Shown here in pieces: positions 1 to 5,139 of a stretch of 5,139 bases of DNA. Location: assembly GCA_003535195.1 (NCBI GenBank), contig DOHN01000119.1, positions 1 to 5,139 of the forward strand, given 5' to 3'. The notes beneath the pieces are model-generated. The model saw only the letters and a program-made list of their open reading frames with translations, searched no databases and was not told the origin of the DNA. The DNA comes from Ruminiclostridium sp. (lineage in GTDB: Bacteria; Bacillota; Clostridia; DSM-8532). The translations under genes were made by a program, and so were the position numbers. Each line of letters opens with the position of its first letter. Position 1 is the stretch's first letter.

Positions 1-354
1 TCCGAAAAAGTGTTGACTTCTCGAAAGCCTAATTCTGTAGGTAAAAAGTATGGAAAGAATGGGAAATTAGAACAAGAACGTTATTATGGTCCAGATGGGA
101 GAGCAGTGAAAGATAGAGACATTACAAATCATGGTAATTCAAAAAAGCATCCCAAAGTTCCACATGAGCATGACTGGGATTGGTCGGTTGACCCACCTAA
201 AAGAGGGCCGGCATATTCAGTACCTTTGAATAATATAGGTAAAGGAATTGCAGTGGTTGGAGGAGGTTACCTTATTTATCGAGGGGTTAGGATGATTCCA
301 TCTCTTTTACCTCCTTTATGGTGGACTATACCTGCTAATGCAATATGTCCATGA
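1..354 (+). CDS. C-terminal end of polymorphic (probably Rhs-type) toxin, PHxHxWDW tip domain; 5'-truncated by window edge
   Basis: The frame is open from the left edge (117 codons, TGA stop), so the gene starts outside the window; the in-frame GTG at 10 has no ribosome binding site and is probably internal. Residues below are counted from the edge. Residues 7-61 form a compact domain: KPNS, then RYYGPDGRAVKDRD, then a His cluster (H44, H50, H55, H57) ending in PHEHDWDW. From memory, this pattern (RYYD..G.A..DxDxxH....HP.xPHxHxWDW) recurs at C-termini of Rhs proteins and some phage head-associated proteins of Bacillota and is toxin-like; the His/Asp cluster suggests a nuclease or metal-binding site, which is inference. 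Residues 82-117 are a hydrophobic tail (GYLIYRG...PSLLPPLWWT) shared with the second toxin at 1888-1995. An immunity candidate follows 53 bp downstream. Rhs identity is inferred from the neighbouring module, since no Rhs core lies in this part. Confidence 0.75.
   Translation, partial: SEKVLTSRKPNSVGKKYGKNGKLEQERYYGPDGRAVKDRDITNHGNSKKHPKVPHEHDWDWSVDPPKRGPAYSVPLNNIGKGIAVVGGGYLIYRGVRMIPSLLPPLWWTIPANAICP
244..351 (+). other. Shared C-terminal hydrophobic tail, copy 1
   Basis: This 36-codon segment ends the first toxin. It reads GIAVVGGGYLIYRG, then PSLLPPLWWTIPANAI. It matches the tail of the second toxin at 28 of 36 residues, although the domains in front are unrelated; 15 of the 28 identical residues use different codons. 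A Gly-rich hydrophobic run, an Arg-containing break and a Pro/Trp-rich end suggest membrane interaction or a docking signal. The function is not known to me. Confidence 0.8.
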
Positions 355-391
355 TATACCTTAGCAAAATTATATCTTGAATTTATTATAC

Positions 392-398
392 GGGGAGG
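392..398 (+). promoter_or_regulatory. Ribosome binding site of first immunity gene
   Basis: GGGGAGG lies 9 bases before the ATG at 408. It is a strong Shine-Dalgarno sequence and supports that start. The gene therefore has its own efficient initiation and does not depend on coupling to the toxin gene 53 bp upstream. Confidence 0.8.
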
Positions 399-407
399 TT
401 TAAATAG

Positions 408-866
408 ATGATAGGTGTTACTTTTAAACTGAAAAATGAATATAACAACTTCTTATTTAAAATATTTGATAAAGTTGGCATTGATAATTTTATATGGTAT
501 ATATCTGATAATGAAATTATCTATAAAGATAAAAATAATAATCTAAAGACATCCATTTTCAATCAAGATACAATGCATGGAACAGATTTTTTGAAATGTA
601 TTGAAATTGAAAAATATTATTTGGTATATGCAGACATAAAAGCATTTAATAATAGAATGCAAGTAACAAATATTGACACTTATGCTGATTTTGTAAATAG
701 TGACTGCCAGATTGCTTTATTTTGCACTGATACAGTTGATGTAGAATTATATTGTAAAAGTAAAATAATACTTGACAAGATCATTAAAAATTGTACTAAA
801 TTTGGATTTGACGAATTGCAAATATTAACAAAAGAAAATAATAATAGAATAAAATTTAGTGTGTAG
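408..866 (+). CDS. DUF2691-like protein, probable immunity protein for the first toxin
   Basis: This is a 152-residue soluble protein with no signal peptide or membrane segment. The start is fixed by GGGGAGG at 392-398. The layout fits my recollection of DUF2691 proteins of Bacillota: an N-terminal I.F...NEY.NFL, then F.WYI near residue 30, YYLVYADIKAF in the middle, TYADFVNSDCQIALFCTD, an LYCKSK segment, and a C-terminal LTKENNNRIKFSV. The family has no established activity. Its place directly behind a toxin tip, its small size and its acidic, Asn/Lys-rich composition make it the natural candidate to bind and neutralise the PHxHxWDW tip; that role is inferred from position only. No clear promoter is seen in the 53 bp gap, so it is probably co-transcribed with the toxin gene. 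The family call is from memory of the motif pattern. Confidence 0.8.
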   Translation: MIGVTFKLKNEYNNFLFKIFDKVGIDNFIWYISDNEIIYKDKNNNLKTSIFNQDTMHGTDFLKCIEIEKYYLVYADIKAFNNRMQVTNIDTYADFVNSDCQIALFCTDTVDVELYCKSKIILDKIIKNCTKFGFDELQILTKENNNRIKFSV

Positions 867-1390
867 AAAATTAACTTTCAGAATAATAGTCAATCATCCT
901 AAAAACCACGTTTGCATTGGCAAAAGCAATTTTAAGGCAGTGAAAAATTTTTTGTGTATGGAAATGATTTAATACATTTCTGGAAAGCGGATTAGTTTAT
1001 GTAGCTATCAAAATAAATAAGTATATCGCTCAAAATTATTCCCCGTTTTTACTGCTTTATGCTTTAGTTGGTATATTTTATCAATAATCATCCATAATAG
1101 ACGGACTATACCTTCAGTTCTTAACGTTAAAATGTATTGAAGGTCTAGCCCGTCCGGCAATAAGGACGAGCCCTTTGAGGGCGGTGGGGGTGGGTTTAGA
1201 TATAACTAAGAAGCCTATCCTCGTACATAATCATTAACTGACTTAAAACCTGATCTCAGTTCCGATATCTTTGTGTCCATTTTTTAATGACATTCTTAGT
1301 GGCAAGATAAAGCATTTTTTCCAAGGAAGCCTCGGAAGGAAATACGGATTTAGTCTTTGTTACCTTTCTGAATTGCCGATTTACTCCTTA
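867..1390. other. Intergenic stretch without a convincing gene
   Basis: All frames are broken by frequent stops, and I recognise no protein fragment before the Rhs remnant that begins near 1391. The sequence is AT-rich except for the hairpin-rich block at 1100-1206. I see no good terminator directly after the first immunity gene and no strong promoter for the orphan module. The stretch probably holds decayed sequence left by earlier recombination or insertion events. Confidence 0.6.
1100..1206. ncRNA. Candidate structured RNA or mobile-element end (GC-rich hairpin block)
   Basis: A 17-base arm at 1100-1116 pairs with 1138-1154 at 15 of 17 positions, around a 21-base loop that holds the palindrome TTAACGTTAA (1121-1130). 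An alternative fold uses the same bases: 1144-1151 (TCTAGCCC) with 1192-1200 (GGGTTTAGA, one bulge and one G-U), enclosing GTCC/GGAC (1152-1155 with 1164-1167) and GCCC/GGGC (1170-1173 with 1179-1182). The G-runs at 1179-1194 stand out in AT-rich surroundings. It has no coding potential. It could be a leftover IS end such as an IS200/IS605 right end with guide-RNA scaffold, an intron remnant, or a regulatory RNA. I cannot assign it to a family, and the strand is undetermined. Confidence 0.35.
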
Positions 1391-1575
1391 GGCCAAAAGA
1401 ATCTTTACCGCTACAGAAGTTACCCTACGACAATGAAACAAGGCTATATTACCTGAATAGCAGGTATTATAACCCGGAGTGGGGTAGGTTTATAAATCTA
1501 GATGGAACATTTGGTGAATTAGCGTCATTACTAGATCAAAATATATTCGCTTATTGTAGTAACAATGTAATAAAT
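1391..1575 (+). pseudogene. Decayed Rhs core fragment (frameshifted)
   Basis: Two frames together spell the end of a standard Rhs-associated core. Frame 2 from 1391 reads GQKN.YRYRSY up to 1423. Frame 1 from 1426 reads YDNETRLYYLNSRYYNPEWG, then RFINLDG, then FAYCSNNVINMYDPAGY running into the toxin tip. The usual sequence has YRSYYYDNETGLYYL, so TAC-CC-TAC at 1421-1428 implies one lost base. Frame 1 has a stop at 1369-1371 and no usable start or ribosome binding site upstream of 1576, so this is not a normally translated gene. Such short core pieces in front of silent tips supply homology for recombination into the upstream full-length rhs gene. That role is established for orphan rhs-CT modules and inferred here. 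Confidence 0.85.
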
Positions 1576-1998
1576 ATGTATGACCCAGCTGGTTATGGGG
1601 GGCAAATTATTAATTTAGGACAAGGGTGGAAAGTAAGGATTGACAACGGTTTTGATGGTAGACATGCACATGTTTATAATGATAGAGAAAGTAAAGGTAA
1701 GTGGGCACAAAATGAAAATGGTTCACCTCATGACCAGGGAAGTAGTAGCCCCGGAGAGCCACCAGGTTCAGTAAAGAAAGAATTAAAAAAGAAAACTGGC
1801 TGGGATTGGGATAAAAAAACTGCTAAATATAGAGAACAAAAGCAGAAAGGTGCAAAACAAAAAGAGAATACTAAAAAAATAGCTACTGGAGCTGTAGTTG
1901 TCGGAGCTGGTTATCTTATATATAGAGGAATTAGATTTCTTCCGTCGTTATTGCCACCATTATGGTGGACTATGCCAGCAAATGCAATATTACCATAA
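1576..1998 (+). CDS. Orphan Rhs C-terminal toxin tip (HAHVY / QNENGSPHD domain)
   Basis: This intact tip is fused in frame to the Rhs core remnant. Its first Met lies inside the core-end motif NMYDPAGY and has no ribosome binding site, so it is a junction and probably not a true start; the frame is open from 1372. After the MYDPAGY boundary the variable domain (residues 8-79) has GQGWKVRIDN, HAHVY (H30, H32), AQNENGSPHD (H52, D53) and GWDWD (76-79). I recall similar domains at the ends of Rhs and other secreted toxins of Bacillota. The paired histidines and SPHD suggest a hydrolase, possibly a nuclease, but the activity is unknown to me. Residues 80-104 are a Lys/Gln-rich linker. Residues 105-140 are the hydrophobic tail shared with the first toxin. 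The presumed immunity gene starts 20-29 bp downstream. It is probably silent until recombined onto a full-length rhs gene. Confidence 0.75.
   Translation: MYDPAGYGGQIINLGQGWKVRIDNGFDGRHAHVYNDRESKGKWAQNENGSPHDQGSSSPGEPPGSVKKELKKKTGWDWDKKTAKYREQKQKGAKQKENTKKIATGAVVVGAGYLIYRGIRFLPSLLPPLWWTMPANAILP
1888..1995 (+). other. Shared C-terminal hydrophobic tail, copy 2
   Basis: This 36-codon tail of the second toxin reads GAVVVGAGYLIYRG, then PSLLPPLWWTMPANAI, and ends in LP. It is 28/36 identical to copy 1 at 244-351, with a Lys-rich linker in front. The stop codon follows directly in both copies, so the tail is always C-terminal here. Both copies also have a WDW motif upstream of the linker. Confidence 0.8.
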
Positions 1999-2018
1999 TC
2001 TTAAAATTGAAATAGAAG

Positions 2019-2750
2019 GTGATTATCATTTTAAGACTAAAGGAATTGATTTACATTAATACTAATTACAGTGAGAAAAAGATATTATCATATGGAATAG
2101 AGTTTAAAGATTTTGTATGTTCATTAGCTGATCCTATAAACAATATTCTATTGATAGCACATCACTACTTTGGAGAAGACTTCCATTCAAGAACGGGGTT
2201 TTATTATGTAAGAAAAGAACACCTAAATCGATTATTAAATGCAGATATATATAATTTTGGTGATTTTTGTTGGGTTGATTTTGAGGATGCAGCATCGCTA
2301 GACTCTTTAAAACCTAATGAGGTTGCGGAATTGCTATATTTTGGTCATACAGGACAATTATTAGGTTCGTCTTATTTTGGCGGCCTAAAAAATAGGTTTG
2401 CTTATTATTCACACGATGATGGTTGGCATAATGAATTGTATTGTCAGGATATAAATGAATTTCTTAACGTAATTACTAATATTATTCTAAAAAAGTCAAT
2501 TACGTCAAAAAGATGTAAAGTATGCCCTATACAAGATGATATTGCCAAAACATTATTAAAAATATCAGAAAATGGGCTACTGGTTGATTTCAATTGTATT
2601 AATAGATATAATGGTCTTGAAATCCCAATTTATGTAATAGGTAAACTTTACAATATGGATGATCTGTATCACAATTTAGAAAGATATAAGGGGAAAGCCA
2701 AACAAAATTTGTTACTTGTTTATAAGAATAAAAGATGGATTTTAAAATAA
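2019..2750 (+). CDS. Probable immunity protein for the orphan toxin; YGDFCWVDFE-type soluble family
   Basis: This is a soluble protein of about 240 residues with no signal peptide. Landmarks (numbered from GTG 2019) are FKDFVCSLADPINNILLIAHHYFGE split around residues 29-53, YNFGDFCWVDFED at 78-90, AELLYFGHTG at 103-112, NRFAYYSHDDGWHNELY at 125-141, and a C-terminal IPIYVIGKLYNMDDLY. I recall a Bacillota family with this YGDFCWVDFE and HDDGW pattern, often mislabelled 'oxalate:formate antiporter'; nothing here looks like a transporter. Its position 20 bp behind the toxin tip makes an immunity role likely, by inference. The start is uncertain: the GTG at 2019 overlaps the Shine-Dalgarno-like AGAAGGTGAT (2014-2023), whereas an in-frame ATT at 2028 is ideally spaced. 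The terminator-like repeat at 2795-2853 follows. Confidence 0.75.
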   Translation: MIIILRLKELIYINTNYSEKKILSYGIEFKDFVCSLADPINNILLIAHHYFGEDFHSRTGFYYVRKEHLNRLLNADIYNFGDFCWVDFEDAASLDSLKPNEVAELLYFGHTGQLLGSSYFGGLKNRFAYYSHDDGWHNELYCQDINEFLNVITNIILKKSITSKRCKVCPIQDDIAKTLLKISENGLLVDFNCINRYNGLEIPIYVIGKLYNMDDLYHNLERYKGKAKQNLLLVYKNKRWILK

Positions 2751-2794
2751 TAGCTATTGGAATTATGTAATAGAAATTTAAATTCATGATATTC

Positions 2795-2853
2795 TCCCCT
2801 TATGCTAAAAGGTTAAAATAATAAACTAATATATCATAAGGGGATTGTTTTTT
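2795..2853 (+). terminator. Terminator-like inverted repeat ending the toxin-immunity island
   Basis: TCCCCTTATG (2795-2804) pairs perfectly with CATAAGGGGA (2835-2844), 10 bp, followed by TTG and six T (2848-2853). The T-run and its place behind the second immunity gene fit a rho-independent terminator. The 30-base AT-rich loop is longer than usual, so an inverted repeat left by an insertion element is an alternative. Confidence 0.5.
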
Positions 2854-2947
2854 GGCATAACCGATTACGGTGCTCCCAATTGTCAAGATACCTAATATAT
2901 ATGAATAGGGCCTTGATCATGTACCAAAATTTAATTCATGCTTCAGC

Positions 2948-2978
2948 CATGCGTTCTGACGGATCAGCTTGACGCATG
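2948..2978. repeat. Nested inverted repeat upstream of the alaS promoter
   Basis: CATGCGT (2948-2954) pairs with ACGCATG (2972-2978). Inside it, CTGA (2956-2959) pairs with TCAG (2964-2967) around CGGA. No T-run follows. The right arm overlaps the proposed -35 box TTGACG of alaS at 2969-2974, so it could be an operator-like site or an upstream hairpin. No function is shown. Confidence 0.35.
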
Positions 2979-2998
2979 CTATTCTATTTGGTTATACT
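2969..2998 (+). promoter_or_regulatory. alaS: Sigma-A-type promoter for alaS
   Basis: TTGACG (2969-2974) and TATACT (2993-2998) each match the consensus at 5 of 6 positions, with an 18-base spacer. It would start transcription near 3005 and give a leader of about 120 bases. A weaker alternative is TTGTGG (3032-3037) with TATAAA (3055-3060), 17-base spacer. Confidence 0.55.
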
Positions 2999-3020
2999 AA
3001 TATTTAATGATTATTTGTCG

Positions 3021-3042
3021 GAAAGTCACTTTTGTGGCTTTC
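3021..3042 (+). terminator. Hairpin in the alaS leader, possible attenuator
   Basis: GAAAGTCAC (3021-3029) pairs over all 9 positions (one G-T) with GTGGCTTTC (3034-3042) around a TTTT loop. The following TTCTATTG is only a weak T-rich tract. If transcription starts at the 2969-2998 promoter, this hairpin lies in the leader and might attenuate; if alaS uses the downstream promoter, it may instead be a terminator. No T-box consensus (GGGTGG.ACCGCG type) is present. Confidence 0.4.
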
Positions 3043-3125
3043 TTCTATTGTGAATATAAAGACTGAAGGATGCAAAACGTCCAGTGGTTTTCATTAGCTA
3101 TTGCAAGAGAGGTCGGTAAACCAAT

Positions 3126-5139
3126 ATGCGAAAGATTGGATTAAATGAACTTAGAGAGATGTATTTGTCATTTTTTGAGAGTAAAGGACACCTGCGGCTG
3201 CCCAGCTTTTCATTAGTTCCGCGAAATGATCCCAGTATTCTTTTGATTAATGCCGGTATGACGCCGTTAAAACCCTATTTTACCGGACGTGAGGTCCCGC
3301 CGCGGAAACGTGTTACTACCTGCCAGAAATGCATCCGCACCCCAGATATAGAGAATGTAGGCAAAACCTCACGGCATGGCACTTTCTTTGAGATGCTCGG
3401 AAATTTTTCTTTTGGAGATTATTTTAAGAAAGAAGCTATTCCCTGGGCCTGGGAGTTTATGACCAAAACCCTGGAAATACCCGAGGACAGGCTTTATGTT
3501 ACCATTTATCAGGATGATGATGAAGCTTATAATATTTGGCATCATGATGTAGGGCTTGCCCATGAAAAGATCTTCCGCATGGGTAAAGAAGATAATTTCT
3601 GGGAACATGGGACCGGTCCCTGCGGACCCTGCTCTGAAATTTATTTTGACCGGGGCGCCGATAAAGGTTGCGGCAGTCCTGATTGTCGTGTAGGCTGTGA
3701 ATGTGACCGGTTTATTGAGGTGTGGAACAATGTATTCACCCAGTTCGACCGCCAGGCGGATGGCACCTATCTGGAGCTTGCCAGCAAGAACATTGATACG
3801 GGCATGGGTCTTGAAAGACTTGCCTGTGTCATGCAGGACGTGGACAATATTTTTGAAGTGGACGCCATTCGGGCGATACTGGATCATGTCTGCCGTATAT
3901 CCGGCGCAGCTTACGGCAGGGAATATAAAAAAGATGTATCCATCCGGGTTATCACCGACCACAGCAGAAGTGTGACCATGATGGTTTCCGATGGCATTCT
4001 TCCTTCCAACGAGGGAAGAGGCTATGTTTTAAGAAGGCTTTTAAGAAGAGCGGCACGGCACGGCAGACTTTTGGGAATCAAAAGGGCATTCCTGTCAGAA
4101 ATTGCCGATACCGTCATTCAATGCTTTGGAGACGCTTATCCCAATTTGAAGGAAAAGCAGGACTATATCAAGAAGGTTATCAGTCTGGAGGAAGAACGCT
4201 TCTATGCCACCATCGACCAGGGCATGATCATATTGGAGGATTTCATGAAGCAGGCCCGCGCCGGCGGATCAAACAGGCTTACCGGCGAGATGGTCTTCAA
4301 GCTTCATGATACCTATGGTTTCCCTCTTGACCTCACAAGGGAAATTGCTTCCGAAAATAGTCTCTCCATCGATGAAGAGGGATTCCAGGAAGAGATGAAG
4401 GCCCAGAAGAACATGGCCCGTGAGGCTTACCGGAGCAAAGGCGGTTCAGCCTGGGAAAAGGACCTCTTTGCCAATACCGACAAATCGGTTATCACTGAAT
4501 TTGTAGGGTATACAGACAGTACCAGTAATTCGGTGGTGCAATATATTGTCCGGGACGATGAACTGGCTGAAAATGCTCAGCAGGACGACGAAATTGCCCT
4601 TGTGCTGAACACCACGCCCTTCTATGGCGAAAGCGGCGGCCAAATAGGGGATACCGGCTATATCACCAACAACCAGTTTAAAATGGAAGTTTCCGACTGC
4701 AGAAAAACGGCTGACGGCAAATTCCTTCATATAGGAAAGGTTTTATCGGGGAGCGTTCAGATCGGCGATAAGGTGGTTGCCGCCATCGATACCAAGAGAC
4801 GTCAGGCTACTGCAAGGAACCATACCACGACCCACCTTTTGCAGAAGGCGTTAAAAGATATTTTGGGCGACCATGTCAATCAGGCAGGCTCACTTGTCAC
4901 GCCTGAAAGGCTGAGATTTGACTTTACTCATTTTTCTGCCATGACCCCGGAACAAATTGAAGCGGTGGAGGATGAAGTAAACGGAAAGATCCTGGAGAAC
5001 CTGGACGTATCCGTAAAAGAAATGTCCATTGACGAAGCCAGAAAGCTGGGTGCCATGGCTCTGTTTGGTGAGAAATACGGCGAGACGGTCCGAGTGGTTT
5101 CGGCAGGAGACTACAGCAGGGAGCTCTGCGGCGGCACAC
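3126..5139 (+). CDS. alaS: Alanyl-tRNA synthetase (3'-truncated by window edge)
   Basis: It charges tRNA-Ala with alanine in the cytoplasm and clears mischarged Ser/Gly-tRNA-Ala. The frame is open for 671 codons to the edge; the family is about 870-880 residues, so the C-terminal coiled-coil/C-Ala part lies outside. The N-terminus is typical (LNELRE, then [29 protein letters not shown] split). Class II motif 2 is [18 protein letters not shown] from residue 83 and motif 3 is GMGLERL from 226. A Cys cluster (C182, C187, C191, C193) resembles the insert of clostridial enzymes and may bind zinc. The editing domain has HTTTH (H566, H570) and ends at C668-G-G-T, the start of the CGGTH zinc motif. 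ATG 3126 is chosen because an in-frame TAA lies at 3117 and the protein start aligns with the family; AGAGAGG (3106-3112) is 13 bases away, rather far. GC content is clearly higher than in the island to the left. Confidence 0.98.
   Translation, partial: MRKIGLNELREMYLSFFESKGHLRLPSFSLVPRNDPSILLINAGMTPLKPYFTGREVPPRKRVTTCQKCIRTPDIENVGKTSRHGTFFEMLGNFSFGDYFKKEAIPWAWEFMTKTLEIPEDRLYVTIYQDDDEAYNIWHHDVGLAHEKIFRMGKEDNFWEHGTGPCGPCSEIYFDRGADKGCGSPDCRVGCECDRFIEVWNNVFTQFDRQADGTYLELASKNIDTGMGLERLACVMQDVDNIFEVDAIRAILDHVCRISGAAYGREYKKDVSIRVITDHSRSVTMMVSDGILPSNEGRGYVLRRLLRRAARHGRLLGIKRAFLSEIADTVIQCFGDAYPNLKEKQDYIKKVISLEEERFYATIDQGMIILEDFMKQARAGGSNRLTGEMVFKLHDTYGFPLDLTREIASENSLSIDEEGFQEEMKAQKNMAREAYRSKGGSAWEKDLFANTDKSVITEFVGYTDSTSNSVVQYIVRDDELAENAQQDDEIALVLNTTPFYGESGGQIGDTGYITNNQFKMEVSDCRKTADGKFLHIGKVLSGSVQIGDKVVAAIDTKRRQATARNHTTTHLLQKALKDILGDHVNQAGSLVTPERLRFDFTHFSAMTPEQIEAVEDEVNGKILENLDVSVKEMSIDEARKLGAMALFGEKYGETVRVVSAGDYSRELCGGT

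Noticed and set aside
867..960. Possible terminator after the first immunity gene (TTGC...GCAA then TTTT near 911-935)
   Set aside because: The stem is about 4 bp and the T-run is short; it is not convincing.
1271..1390. Frame-2 open stretch beginning at TTG 1271 as a separate small gene
   Set aside because: Only its last part (from about 1391) is recognisable, as Rhs core. The upstream part has no ribosome binding site and no recognisable content, so it is not called as a gene.
1..2750. CRISPR array, tRNA or rRNA genes
   Set aside because: I saw no regularly spaced repeats, tRNA cloverleaf or rRNA signature on either strand.
2599..2787. Minus-strand open frame of 62 codons
   Set aside because: It overlaps the end of the second immunity gene, has no ribosome binding site worth noting and shows only low-complexity hydrophobic sequence.
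2841..2900. Possible minus-strand remnant of a transposase C-terminus (reads ...NWEHRNRLCQKTIPL, stop)
   Set aside because: It is open only briefly and I do not recognise the family, so it does not support an IS call.
2773..2942. Near-direct repeat GAAATTTAAATTCATG (2773) and CAAAATTTAATTCATG (2925)
   Set aside because: It differs by an indel and is made of AT-rich low-complexity sequence. Chance is likely, and no element between the copies is recognised.
3121..3139. CCAAT/ATTGG pair bracketing the alaS start codon
   Set aside because: The stem is only 5 bp with three A-T pairs, too weak to claim start-site sequestration.
3369..3962. Long minus-strand open frame opposite alaS (197 codons)
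   Set aside because: It lies wholly within alaS on the opposite strand and resembles no protein I know. It is a by-product of alaS codon use, as are the other open frames at 3697-3975 (+), 4121-4309 (+), 4446-4730 (-) and 4924-5139 (-).

Overview
The window looks like a Bacillota (Clostridia-type) chromosome segment in which an AT-rich accessory island abuts a housekeeping gene. The taxonomic guess rests on the alanyl-tRNA synthetase, whose N-terminus and Cys-rich insert (C-x4-C-x3-C-x-C before IEVWNNVF) are of the kind common in Clostridia, and on strong GGAGG-type ribosome binding sites.

Positions 1-866 hold the C-terminal end of a larger protein that began before the window, most likely an Rhs/YD-repeat or other polymorphic toxin. 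Its tip carries a His-rich PHxHxWDW domain and is followed 53 bp later by a small acidic protein resembling DUF2691, which I read as its immunity gene.

Positions 867-1390 contain no convincing gene. They hold a compact GC-rich block (about 1100-1206) with strong and partly mutually exclusive inverted repeats.

Positions 1391-2750 are an orphan Rhs tip module. It has a short decayed piece of Rhs core (GQKN..RYRSY, one frameshift, then YDNET..LYYLNSRYYNPEWGRFIN and ..NMYDPAGY), fused in frame to a second, unrelated toxin tip (HAHVY...QNENGSPHD). An ORF of about 240 residues, the presumed second immunity gene, follows. This is the standard 'toxin-tip reservoir' layout downstream of an rhs gene: tips can be exchanged by recombination through the conserved core while old immunity genes are kept.

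The most notable observation is that the two otherwise unrelated tips end in the same hydrophobic tail of about 36 residues (GYLIYRG..R..PSLLPPLWWT.PANAI.P). The tails are conserved as protein but diverged at synonymous sites, so the tail is a shared functional module of its own and not a recent duplication.

Positions 2751-3125 carry a terminator-like inverted repeat behind the island, a good sigma-A-type promoter (TTGACG-18-TATACT) and a leader with a short hairpin. No T-box is visible. Positions 3126-5139 are alaS, open to the right edge and cut off in the editing domain at the CGGT(H) zinc motif.
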